Shown: positions 1 to 6,770 of the stretch, piece by piece | Layout: every line of letters starts with the position of its first letter | How positions within the stretch are numbered: position 1 is the stretch's first letter | Assembly (NCBI RefSeq): GCF_003111665.1 | Contig: NZ_CP022188.1 | Coordinates: 3,720,001-3,784,000 of the forward strand | Source: Parazoarcus communis | GTDB lineage: Bacteria; Pseudomonadota; Gammaproteobacteria; Burkholderiales; Rhodocyclaceae | Direction of reading: 5' to 3' | Length of the DNA: 64,000 nt | Notes under the pieces: model-generated | Database searches by the model: none | What the model was told of the DNA's origin: nothing | Seen by the model: only the letters and a program-made list of their open reading frames with translations | Translations under genes and position numbers: made by a program

Positions 1-39
1 ATACTCGTGGCGCCGAAAGGTTGCCGACCAAGGATTAAA

Positions 40-113
40 GGCGCGATAGCAAAGCGGTTATGCACCGGATTGCAAATCCGTGTAGGTCGGTTCGACTCCG
101 GCTCGCGCCTCCA
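40..113 (+). tRNA. tRNA-Cys (GCA)
   Basis: A complete cloverleaf is visible. The 7-bp acceptor stem pairs GGCGCGA at the start with TCGCGCC near the end. The anticodon loop contains GCA (TTGCAAA), the T-arm has GGTTCGACTCC, and CCA is encoded. It lies 18 bases before tRNA-Gly, so the two are probably one transcript. The first 39 bases of the window hold no feature I can identify. Confidence 0.95.
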
Positions 114-131
114 GGCTGTAAAGGTTTTAGA

Positions 132-207
132 GCGGCAGTAGCTCAGTTGGTAGAGCGATACCTTGCCAAGGTATAGGTCGAGAGTTCGAGACTCTTCTGC
201 CGCTCCA
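132..207 (+). tRNA. tRNA-Gly (GCC)
   Basis: The acceptor stem GCGGCAG pairs with CTGCCGC. The D-arm is AGCTCAGTTGGTAGAGC, the anticodon loop is TTGCCAA (GCC), the T-arm is GAGTTCGAGACTC, and CCA is encoded. It is immediately followed by a strong intrinsic terminator, which closes the tRNA-Cys/tRNA-Gly transcript. Confidence 0.95.
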
Positions 208-215
208 GTATGCAG

Positions 216-250
216 AACCGGACAAGTGATTCACACTTGTCCGGTTTTTT
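216..250 (+). terminator. Rho-independent terminator of the tRNA-Cys/Gly unit
   Basis: A perfect 13-bp inverted repeat (AACCGGACAAGTG, 5-base loop, CACTTGTCCGGTT) runs into six T residues. It begins 8 bases after the encoded CCA of tRNA-Gly. Confidence 0.93.
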
Positions 251-269
251 GCATTTGGAGATCTGGCCG

Positions 270-1448
270 ATGCTGCATCCACCCTTTCAGTTGCCACGTG
301 GTGCCGTACTCCCTGATTTCGGTAATGGCGGGATCTTCGGACTGGCGCGCGACATCAACGGCTGGCTGCGCCATGCGGCGCCTCCGCCGCACGCATCCGG
401 ACTTCAACTGGAAGGCGGCGGGCCGGTCATCCTCATGGTCATCGATGGCCTAGGCGACGCCTTTCTCCAGCGCCACGGACAGGGCAGCACGATTCTGCGT
501 TACCGTCAGCGGCGGCTGACCTCCGTTTTTCCGAGTACCACCGCAAGCGCGGTCACGACGCTCCTCACGGGCCTTTCGCCTGCGCGGCATGGGCTGACCG
601 GCTGGTTCATGCATGATCGCCGCTTTGGCGGTGTCATCGCCCCCTTGCCACTCTACCGTCGCGGCGCAGGGGCTCTGCAAAGCCTGGCGCTGACTCCGCG
701 TCTCTTTCCGTACGACGGAATGTTCCAGTACAGCAAGGTAGCAGCGACGATGATCTCGCCGCAGGACATCGCCTGGTCACCATTCTCGTGTCGTCATGGT
801 CGCGGGGCCGAGCTCCGGGGCTATGCGTATCCGGACGCATTCGTGCCTGCTATCGTCGAGGCTGCATTGCAGCCGGGAAGTGCGAGACGGTTCATTCACG
901 CCTATTACCCGCGTTTCGATGCAGTGTGTCATCACTATGGGGCTCACTCGCCGAAGGCGATCTCGGAGTTCGCGCGTATCGACCGCTACTTCGATCAACT
1001 CCTGAACGGACTTTCAGGGCGCGGGGCCAGCGTGATTCTGACCGCTGACCACGGGTTCATCGACGCACCGGATCGCAGGCACCTCCACCTGAGCAAGACA
1101 CCGAAGCTCGAGGCCATGCTCGATTCACCCCTGTTTGGCGAACGGCGGGTGGTGTTCTGCCGCGTGCGACAAGGTGCTGAATCGGATTTTGAAGCGCTGG
1201 CGCGCGTGCAGTTGCGGGGCAGGGCGGTTGTCCAGCCTTCGGGACGATTGATCGACGCGGGCTTCTTTGGTCCCGGTCCAGTCAATCCACGACTGGCAGA
1301 ACGGTGTGGCACGCATGTCCTGCTGATGGAAGCGGGGTGGACGCTCACTGACCGCATGCCGGGTGAGCGACTGCACAGGATGACAGGGGTCCATGGGGGG
1401 CTGAGCGCGGACGAGATGTGGGTGCCGCTGGTGCACGTGCAACCCTGA
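270..1448 (+). CDS. Alkaline-phosphatase-superfamily phosphodiesterase / nucleotide pyrophosphatase-like protein
   Basis: This 392-residue protein has the type I phosphodiesterase fold signature. An early metal-binding VIDGLGDAF stands at residues 57-65. FPSTTAS (87-93) supplies the Thr nucleophile. A PRFDAVCHHYG segment lies near the middle, and TADHGFID gives the late Asp-His metal pair. I chose the ATG at 270 because GGAG sits 9 bases upstream. The in-frame ATG at 210 lies inside the tRNA terminator and would translate the hairpin. The substrate cannot be told from sequence: such proteins hydrolyse nucleotide or phospholipid phosphodiesters. No signal peptide is evident, suggesting a cytoplasmic location. 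The gene stands alone behind the tRNA terminator. Confidence 0.8.
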   Translation: MLHPPFQLPRGAVLPDFGNGGIFGLARDINGWLRHAAPPPHASGLQLEGGGPVILMVIDGLGDAFLQRHGQGSTILRYRQRRLTSVFPSTTASAVTTLLTGLSPARHGLTGWFMHDRRFGGVIAPLPLYRRGAGALQSLALTPRLFPYDGMFQYSKVAATMISPQDIAWSPFSCRHGRGAELRGYAYPDAFVPAIVEAALQPGSARRFIHAYYPRFDAVCHHYGAHSPKAISEFARIDRYFDQLLNGLSGRGASVILTADHGFIDAPDRRHLHLSKTPKLEAMLDSPLFGERRVVFCRVRQGAESDFEALARVQLRGRAVVQPSGRLIDAGFFGPGPVNPRLAERCGTHVLLMEAGWTLTDRMPGERLHRMTGVHGGLSADEMWVPLVHVQP

Positions 1449-1528
1449 TCTGTCACCACCGTGTCAAACGTTCTTCATTGCGCGGTCATGAGGTATTTCT
1501 ATCCTGCTGCCTGAATCAGGAGGCGCAT

Positions 1529-1744
1529 ATGGCTGAGAAAGCGGCAAGGAAACCCAGGCTGATCACGAATCATGACAGCGATCGCGATGCGGGCTGGCTG
1601 GAGAGGGCGCTATGGCAACTGGAGGCCGACTGGGGGCCGCTTACGGGTGTCGGTGGGCCGCTGTGTTTTGTTGTGGACGAATGTGCCGAGGTCGCTGCAA
1701 GTTTTAGTGCAGATCCTCATCTGGCGGAACTGGCAGCACAATAA
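1529..1744 (+). CDS. Small hypothetical protein (71 aa)
   Basis: A 71-codon reading frame starts at an ATG preceded by a consensus AGGAGG Shine-Dalgarno six bases upstream, the best evidence that it is translated. The product starts MAEKAARKPR and has a basic N-terminus, then a WLERALWQLEADWGPL segment and an acidic, Cys-containing tail. I recognise no family. Its last 41 bases overlap, tail to tail, the 3' end of the DUF1178 gene on the other strand, so one of the two C-termini is under double coding constraint. Confidence 0.5.
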   Translation: MAEKAARKPRLITNHDSDRDAGWLERALWQLEADWGPLTGVGGPLCFVVDECAEVAASFSADPHLAELAAQ

Positions 1745-2144
1745 TCCCTTCATCGAGCAGCTCACCCATCTCGTCACCGGAGGCTGCGCCGCGGATGCTC
1801 CGTGCCTCGGCATCTCCGCGATGAATACGGCGCGCCTCCTCGGGAAAACGGTTACCGACATCCTCTGCTTCGCGCGCAAGCTGCCGTATTGAAGCAGCAA
1901 ACGTCGCAGCCAGCTCGCCCCCAGACTGTGGCGCCGGCTGCCTGGCCGCTGCACTTGGCGCGGGAGGCGTCGATGTGCCTCTGGTCTGCACGTATGGGGC
2001 GCTGGGCAGCCGGCGGACGTCGCTGCTGGCACATATCGGGCAGGAAACCAGCTTTTGCTCGCGTTGGGTGTCAAAAGCTGATGCCGAGGCAAACCAGCCT
2101 TCGAAGCGGTGTTCCTGGGCGCAGCATAGGTCGATAACAATCAC
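1704..2144 (-). CDS. DUF1178 family protein
   Basis: A 146-residue protein. The N-terminus (MIVIDLCCAQEHRFEGWFAS) and the CPICASSDVRRLPSAPYV segment, a CxxC pair with a second Cys pair at residues 7-8, are characteristic of DUF1178, a proteobacterial family of unknown function with zinc-ribbon-like cysteines. The middle is a low-complexity Ala/Pro linker and the C-terminal half is a charged helix containing FPEEARRIHRGDAEARSI. Translation starts at GTG (2144-2142); no strong Shine-Dalgarno is visible. The gene follows the DnaJ-like gene by 110 bases on the same strand, and that gap shows nothing else. Confidence 0.8.
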   Translation of the reverse strand: MIVIDLCCAQEHRFEGWFASASAFDTQREQKLVSCPICASSDVRRLPSAPYVQTRGTSTPPAPSAAARQPAPQSGGELAATFAASIRQLAREAEDVGNRFPEEARRIHRGDAEARSIRGAASGDEMGELLDEGIIVLPVPPDEDLH

Positions 2145-2254
2145 GTTGAAATCTTTCTGGGTGTGCTGATAAGTGAGGCGTTCGCCGTGCGCCCCGGAAG
2201 GCGGCTGAATCTACTGCGGCAGGAATGGGGCGATGATGGCGCGGCGCACTTTCG

Positions 2255-3271
2255 TCATCGCAGCCACTTGTGCTCCCATGCGTTCAATGATGGCACATTG
2301 TGTGCGAGATCAGCCTCCACCTTTGCAGCCAGCGCGCCAAATAGCGCAAGCAGTTCAGGGCTCGGGTCATCGGGGAAGTGCGGCACAAGAATCACGCGGA
2401 GTGCGCCTGCAGGTCTCTTGCCTCGCCCCGGCACCCCCGAACCTTCCAGCCTGATTTCTCGTGCTTCAGTCGTGCCGGGCGCCAGCTCGACCTGAAGCTT
2501 GCCGCCCCCGGGCGCAGGAATGGCGAGAGTGCCGCCGGCCAGGAGCCGGAAGGCGCTGACCGGGCGCGTAAGGACCACATCGCGCCCCTCGAGAACAAAC
2601 AGGGGGTGCGGCTCGATCCGCACCCGCAAGCGAAGATCGCCAGGCAGGATGCCGGCATCGTCCGGTGCTTCGCCCTTGCCCTCGAGGCGCAGCTCTTCAC
2701 CCTGCAGCATGCCGCGCGGGATGCGCACCGAGAGCGTCCGGCGCGCGCCCTGCCGGCCCGAGCCGTCGCACTCGGTGCAGGTGGCGCGCTTGGAATAACC
2801 CCGGCCATCGCAGTCGGCGCACGCCACAAGGCCCGAGCCCGAGCGAATTCGGCCCGAGCCGTGACAGCCCGTGCACAGGCGGCTATGTGACAGTTCCACC
2901 ACACCGCTGCCGTCACACGCTTCGCACGAAGCCTGTGACTCGATCCAGACGGACTTCTCTCCGCCATTGAAGACCTCTTCAATACACAGTTCGAGGTCCT
3001 GGAAATGATCGGCTGCACGCGCCTTCGAGTCACTTGAGGGGGGTGTTTCAGCGTCAGTGGCAGGCGCGTCGCCTTCGCCATCTCCCTCGTGAAGCCCCAT
3101 CATCTGCACATAAGCGGCGCGCAGACGCTTGAAGGCCTCAAGCGCTTCGGGGGCGGAATTGCGGTCGGGATGCCATCGCATCGCAAGGCGGCGAAAGGCT
3201 TTCTTGATGCTGGCTGGGTCAGCATCGGCTGCCACGCCGAGCACGTCGTGGGCAGCAACGTCTTTCAGCAT
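2255..3271 (-). CDS. DnaJ-like (Hsp40) co-chaperone with J domain and Cys-rich zinc centre
   Basis: A 338-residue Hsp40. Residues 1-62 form a J domain with the HPD tripeptide (MRWHPDRN) needed to stimulate DnaK. Four CxxCxGxG zinc repeats (CEACDGSG, CTGCHGSG, CADCDGRG, CTECDGSG) follow, then the C-terminal substrate-binding beta domains. The Gly/Phe-rich linker of canonical DnaJ is missing. A short acidic, Ser/Thr/Pro-rich linker (about residues 62-85) takes its place, and the protein is about 40 residues shorter than DnaJ. It is probably an accessory DnaJ rather than the dnaK-linked one, because no dnaK or grpE is adjacent. Confidence 0.85.
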   Translation of the reverse strand: MLKDVAAHDVLGVAADADPASIKKAFRRLAMRWHPDRNSAPEALEAFKRLRAAYVQMMGLHEGDGEGDAPATDAETPPSSDSKARAADHFQDLELCIEEVFNGGEKSVWIESQASCEACDGSGVVELSHSRLCTGCHGSGRIRSGSGLVACADCDGRGYSKRATCTECDGSGRQGARRTLSVRIPRGMLQGEELRLEGKGEAPDDAGILPGDLRLRVRIEPHPLFVLEGRDVVLTRPVSAFRLLAGGTLAIPAPGGGKLQVELAPGTTEAREIRLEGSGVPGRGKRPAGALRVILVPHFPDDPSPELLALFGALAAKVEADLAHNVPSLNAWEHKWLR

Positions 3272-3376
3272 TGCATGCCCGTGCGACTCAACGTCATCTG
3301 CAAGTGGTCCGTGTTGCTGTATTCCCCGCGAACAGGACTGTGCAGCATGACGCGACTATGCGAAAATCTGCGGCTC

Positions 3377-3461
3377 GCCCGGATGGTGAAATTGGTATAC
3401 ACAGCAGACTTAAAATCTGCCGCCGCATGGCTTACGGGTTCAAGTCCCGTTCCGGGCACCA
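3377..3461 (+). tRNA. tRNA-Leu (UAA)
   Basis: A class II tRNA with a long variable arm. The acceptor stem GCCCGGA pairs with TCCGGGC and CCA is encoded. The anticodon loop CTTAAAA contains TAA, the variable arm is about GCCGCATGGC, and the T-arm is GGGTTCAAGTCCC. It sits between the divergent DnaJ-like gene and the convergent minE. Confidence 0.95.
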
Positions 3462-3520
3462 GACGAGACTTCATGTCGCGAACACCGCGCCTAGGCGCAC
3501 CCGCCCACGAGCCGCGCGTG

Positions 3521-3781
3521 TCAGCGGCCCGCCTCGGGCAGAACGATATTGACTTCCAGCACCTCGTAGTTGTCCTGCTTTTCGAGTTGAACCTTGATGT
3601 CGTCCGGATTGACCGAAACGTACTTCGAGATCACCTCGATCAGCTCTCGCTGGAGGGCGGGCATGAAGTCGGGTTGCGCGGGTCCGCCGTTGCGCTCGTG
3701 AGCAATCAGCAGTGACAGCCGGTTCTTTGCAATCTCGGCTGTTTTCTTCTTTTCGCCAAACAGGCGGGCGAGCAGAGACAT
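3521..3781 (-). CDS. minE: Cell division topological specificity factor MinE
   Basis: An 86-residue protein of typical MinE length. The N-terminal MSLLARLFG is the amphipathic membrane-targeting helix. It is followed by the anti-MinCD region ([14 protein letters not shown]) and the topological-specificity domain ending in [12 protein letters not shown]. MinE drives pole-to-pole oscillation of MinD and so confines FtsZ-ring inhibition to the poles. It is the last gene of minCDE, with one base between the minD stop and this start, indicating translational coupling. No clear terminator follows in the 59 bases before the opposing tRNA-Leu. Confidence 0.96.
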   Translation of the reverse strand: MSLLARLFGEKKKTAEIAKNRLSLLIAHERNGGPAQPDFMPALQRELIEVISKYVSVNPDDIKVQLEKQDNYEVLEVNIVLPEAGR

Positions 3782-3782
3782 A

Positions 3783-4595
3783 TCACTTGCCTCCGAAAAG
3801 GCGCTTCATCAGCCCCGGTTTTTCGTAGTTTACGAAACGCAGCTCACGGTCTTCACCGAGGAAGCGCGCGACCACATCGGAATAGGCTTCGGCAACGTCC
3901 GAACCCTTGAGGTGAATGGCGGGTGTGCCCTGGTTGGAAGCGTGAAGCACGGACTCCGACTCGGGAATGACGCCAATCAGCGGCACGCGCAGCAACTCCT
4001 GCACATCCTTGTACGACAGCATTTCGCCGTCTTCGACGCGCTTGGCAGAGTAACGCGTGACCAGCAGGTGCTCCTTGACCGGCTCGCCTCCTTCACGGGC
4101 ACGCTTCGACTTCGACTGCAGGATGCCGAGGATGCGGTCCGAGTCGCGAACCGAGGAGACTTCGGGGTTGGTTGTGACGATTGCTTCGTCGGCAAAGGTG
4201 AGGGCCATCACGGCACCACGCTCGATACCGGCAGGCGAATCGCAGACCACATAGTCGAAGCCCATGTGCTCAAGATCATGCAGCACTTTCTCGACACCTT
4301 CTTCCGTCAGCGCATCCTTGTCGCGCGTCTGGGAAGCGGGAAGGATGAAGAGGTTCTCGCAGTGGCGATCCTTGATCAGTGCCTGGTTCAGCTTGGCCTC
4401 GCCATTGACCACGTTCACGAGGTCATACACGACACGGCGCTCGCACCCCATGATGAGGTCGAGGTTGCGCAGACCGACGTCGAAGTCGATCACGGCCGTC
4501 TTGAAGCCGCGCAGGGCCAGTCCTGACGAGAATGCAGCGCTGGTGGTGGTTTTACCTACGCCGCCCTTGCCAGAAGTAATGACGATGACTTTCAC
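3783..4595 (-). CDS. minD: Septum site-determining ATPase MinD
   Basis: A 270-residue ParA/MinD-family ATPase. The deviant Walker [11 protein letters not shown] is at residues 8-17 with both lysines. [13 protein letters not shown] and the switch II region [12 protein letters not shown] follow. The C-terminal MKRLFGGK is the amphipathic membrane-targeting helix. With ATP it dimerises on the inner membrane, recruits MinC, and is released by MinE. It follows minC by 29 bases and precedes minE by one base. All catalytic elements are present. Confidence 0.97.
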   Translation of the reverse strand: MKVIVITSGKGGVGKTTTSAAFSSGLALRGFKTAVIDFDVGLRNLDLIMGCERRVVYDLVNVVNGEAKLNQALIKDRHCENLFILPASQTRDKDALTEEGVEKVLHDLEHMGFDYVVCDSPAGIERGAVMALTFADEAIVTTNPEVSSVRDSDRILGILQSKSKRAREGGEPVKEHLLVTRYSAKRVEDGEMLSYKDVQELLRVPLIGVIPESESVLHASNQGTPAIHLKGSDVAEAYSDVVARFLGEDRELRFVNYEKPGLMKRLFGGK

Positions 4596-4624
4596 GTTTT
4601 CCCCTTGAATGTATGTATGCCGCG

Positions 4625-5413
4625 TCAGTCGAGCTGCTGCGGTTCGATTTCTATGGTCTGTGCATTCCCAGCGTCGTTCAGTCGTACCATGGCACCACGC
4701 CCGGCAATTGCCTCAGGGATGCCTTTTTCGAAGGTGCGATAAACGCCGGCGATGGAAACCAGCTCCGGACCGAAATTGGTTGCAATGATGCGCGCCTTGC
4801 TGTTTCCCTGCGCACCAGCCAGCGCACGGCCGCGCAGCGGGCCGAAGCAGTGAATGCTGCCGTCGGCGATGACCTCGGCGCCGTTACTCATGCCTGCCAG
4901 CAATACCAGGTCGCCACCACGCGCATACACCTGCTGACCGGAGCGCAGCGGACGCTCGACGAACAGCGTATTGGGAAGGGACATCGGGACAGAAGGGGCT
5001 GCGGGCGCAGGTTGCGGCGGGGCCTCCGCTTTTGGGGCGGGGGCTGGCGGCGGCGTGCGGGGTGTATCGCTTGCCGGGCGCTCGCGCAGCTCGAGGTTGT
5101 CGAGTATGGCCAGTCCGGCCTGACGTGCAGCAGCCGACAGCTCTGCGGGCAGGTTGCGTACGCCGATCGGTTGCAGCTGATAGCGCCGGAGCAGGGACAG
5201 CAGTCCGGCCCAATCCACACGTCCGGGCGCCTTGGTAATGCCGGAGAAGTCGAGAATGGTGGCTTCGCCATTGAAGAAGTCCGGCATGCCACCGAGCATC
5301 TTGTGCAGCGAGTCGGCCAGCCCGACGGGTTCGGTATCGCGCAGGACGGCAATGGTTGCGCCGAGTGTCGTATTTCGAAACTCGATGGAGCGGTTGGGCG
5401 CGGACGTGGTCAT
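4625..5413 (-). CDS. minC: Septum site-determining protein MinC
   Basis: A 262-residue FtsZ-ring inhibitor. The N-terminal MinC_N domain (residues 1 to about 110) is joined by a Pro/Ala-rich linker to the C-terminal beta-helix domain (about residues 155-255). That domain contains VLLAGMSNGAEVIADGSIHCFGPLRGRALAG, the conserved MinD-binding, dimerising right-handed helix. The longer-than-usual Pro/Ala linker is probably disordered. It is the first gene of minCDE. The 92-base upstream gap carries two direct GAGTTTAC repeats 21 bases apart (see findings). Confidence 0.95.
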   Translation of the reverse strand: MTTSAPNRSIEFRNTTLGATIAVLRDTEPVGLADSLHKMLGGMPDFFNGEATILDFSGITKAPGRVDWAGLLSLLRRYQLQPIGVRNLPAELSAAARQAGLAILDNLELRERPASDTPRTPPPAPAPKAEAPPQPAPAAPSVPMSLPNTLFVERPLRSGQQVYARGGDLVLLAGMSNGAEVIADGSIHCFGPLRGRALAGAQGNSKARIIATNFGPELVSIAGVYRTFEKGIPEAIAGRGAMVRLNDAGNAQTIEIEPQQLD

Positions 5414-5418
5414 GTGCA

Positions 5419-5447
5419 GAGTTTACCGTTTAATCGCGCGAGTTTAC
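5419..5447. promoter_or_regulatory. Paired GAGTTTAC direct repeats before minC
   Basis: GAGTTTAC occurs at 5419-5426 and again at 5440-5447. That is a 21-base period, two helical turns, directly upstream of the minC start on the minus strand (there read GTAAACTC). A role as an operator or repeated promoter element for minCDE is inferred from position only. Confidence 0.35.
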
Positions 5448-5473
5448 TGAGGGTCGGTGAATACGGCAAGAAT

Positions 5474-5493
5474 GTGACGGGCATCCGTGTCAC
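5474..5493 (-). terminator. Possible hairpin terminator of hslO
   Basis: Thirteen bases past the hslO stop the minus strand can fold GTGACACGG-ATGC-CCGTCAC, a short stem with a bulge followed by ATTCTT. The U-tract is weak, so read-through into minCDE is possible. Confidence 0.3.
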
Positions 5494-5505
5494 GCCGGCC
5501 GCGTT

Positions 5506-6366
5506 TCAGTGCAGGGTGGGGGGCTGAAACAGCGTATCGATGTCGTCTTCATCAAACCGGTAGGTGTGATTCGACAGTTCGTCATGGACCAGCACCTCGC
5601 CCTGTTCGGCAAGTACCGCGCGCACTTCGGCCTCGCCGAGCCCCTGCAGCATGGTTGCGATCTTTTCCGGCTCGGGGGGCCAGATATGGGTAACAGCCCG
5701 CGGCGGGTAGATTCTTACGTCTTCTTCGGCAAAAAGGCGGCCAAGCAGCACTTCCGGCGACAGGGTGAGCAGTTCGTCGGGGCGTACGGTCTGCGCAAGC
5801 TGCATGATGCGCGACCAGCCATCCTCGTCCTTTGCATCTGCGCCGGGCAGGCGCTGCACGAACAGCGCGGCGCTGGCCGAGGGATCGCAGGCCAGCCAGA
5901 GACCCGCAGGCTGTTGCTCGGACTGTTCGAGGTAATGGGAGAACACGCTCGCGATGCTGTCGCCTTCCAGCGGCACCAGACTCTGATAGGGCTGGTCCAT
6001 GCCCTGGATGTCGAGCGACAGTTGCAGGCGACCATCGCCGACAATCTCGCCAAGCGTATCGCCGGTAATTTCGCCTTCCGATTTCGCGTAACCGCGCAGG
6101 TTCATTTCGGCGTTGCAATCGACCACGAGCAGCCTGAGCGGACCATGCCCCTGCACCTGAAACGTCAGCCGTCCGGTTTGCTTGAGGTTGCCGGTGATGA
6201 TGGCCGATACCGCACTCATCTCGCCGAGCAGGCGGCTGACAGGCGCCGGATAGTGACGCCCGACCTGCATGGCTTTCCAGACGTCGTCAAGGCGGACGAC
6301 CGCACCGCGGATGTCGAGTTTTTCCAGCAGAAAACGCTGTACGTAGCTTGAGGGCAGGGTGCTCAT
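5506..6366 (-). CDS. hslO: Hsp33-family chaperonin lacking the redox-switch cysteines
   Basis: A 286-residue protein matching Hsp33 from end to end: N-terminal [20 protein letters not shown], central [37 protein letters not shown], and C-terminal [20 protein letters not shown]. In E. coli Hsp33 four Zn-binding cysteines (CxC and CxxC) form the oxidation switch. Here the aligned positions are Trp229, Pro231, Asp262 and Ser265, so the whole zinc centre is gone while both flanks align without gaps. A chaperone role is therefore likely, but it cannot be controlled by the classical disulfide switch. The gene overlaps the upstream ArsC-like gene by 4 bases. Confidence 0.88.
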   Translation of the reverse strand: MSTLPSSYVQRFLLEKLDIRGAVVRLDDVWKAMQVGRHYPAPVSRLLGEMSAVSAIITGNLKQTGRLTFQVQGHGPLRLLVVDCNAEMNLRGYAKSEGEITGDTLGEIVGDGRLQLSLDIQGMDQPYQSLVPLEGDSIASVFSHYLEQSEQQPAGLWLACDPSASAALFVQRLPGADAKDEDGWSRIMQLAQTVRPDELLTLSPEVLLGRLFAEEDVRIYPPRAVTHIWPPEPEKIATMLQGLGEAEVRAVLAEQGEVLVHDELSNHTYRFDEDDIDTLFQPPTLH

Positions 6367-6740
6367 TGATCTTCAGACTCTGAGGGTTTGATGAAGCTTG
6401 CAAAGAGTTGGGGGTCGAACCCCACCAGCAGGTGACCGGATGCCGTTTCGACCACGGGCCGCTTGATCAGGCTCGGGTTCTCCAGCATCAACTGCACTGC
6501 AGCGCTCTGGGTGTCGATCGCCTGCTGCTCGGGCGACAGCTTGCGCCAGGTCGTGCCGCGGGTGTTGATCAGCGTCTTCCAGCCCAGCGCCTTGCTCCAG
6601 TCATGCAGCTTGCCGGACGTGATCCCGTCCTTGCGATAGTCATGAAAGCGATATGCTGCGCCGCGCTCCGTGAGCCAGGCGATGCTCTTCTTCATGGTGT
6701 CGCAGTTCTTGATACCGTAGATCACCGTTAGCTTGTCCAT
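6363..6740 (-). CDS. yffB: ArsC-family (YffB/Spx-like) thioredoxin-fold protein
   Basis: A 125-residue ArsC/Spx-type protein starting [23 protein letters not shown]. It has a single N-terminal Cys (NCDTM) where arsenate reductases have their active-site Cys. [12 protein letters not shown] and [10 protein letters not shown] are the usual family blocks. YffB-like proteins are small glutathione-dependent reductases of unsettled substrate and are not proven arsenate reductases. The stop overlaps the hslO start by 4 bases (ATGA), so this thiol protein and the cysteine-free Hsp33 are co-translated. Confidence 0.85.
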   Translation of the reverse strand: MDKLTVIYGIKNCDTMKKSIAWLTERGAAYRFHDYRKDGITSGKLHDWSKALGWKTLINTRGTTWRKLSPEQQAIDTQSAAVQLMLENPSLIKRPVVETASGHLLVGFDPQLFASFIKPSESEDQ

Positions 6741-6770
6741 TTCGTGCTCTCCAACGCGGTCAGGATCCGC

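Noticed and set aside
210..269. Upstream ATG at 210 for the phosphodiesterase gene
   Set aside because: It lies in the terminator hairpin of tRNA-Gly; the ATG at 270 has a Shine-Dalgarno and the family-like start.
5506..6366. Possibility that the missing Hsp33 cysteines result from a frameshift
   Set aside because: The frame is continuous and both sides of each switch motif align with E. coli Hsp33 without gaps, so they are true substitutions.
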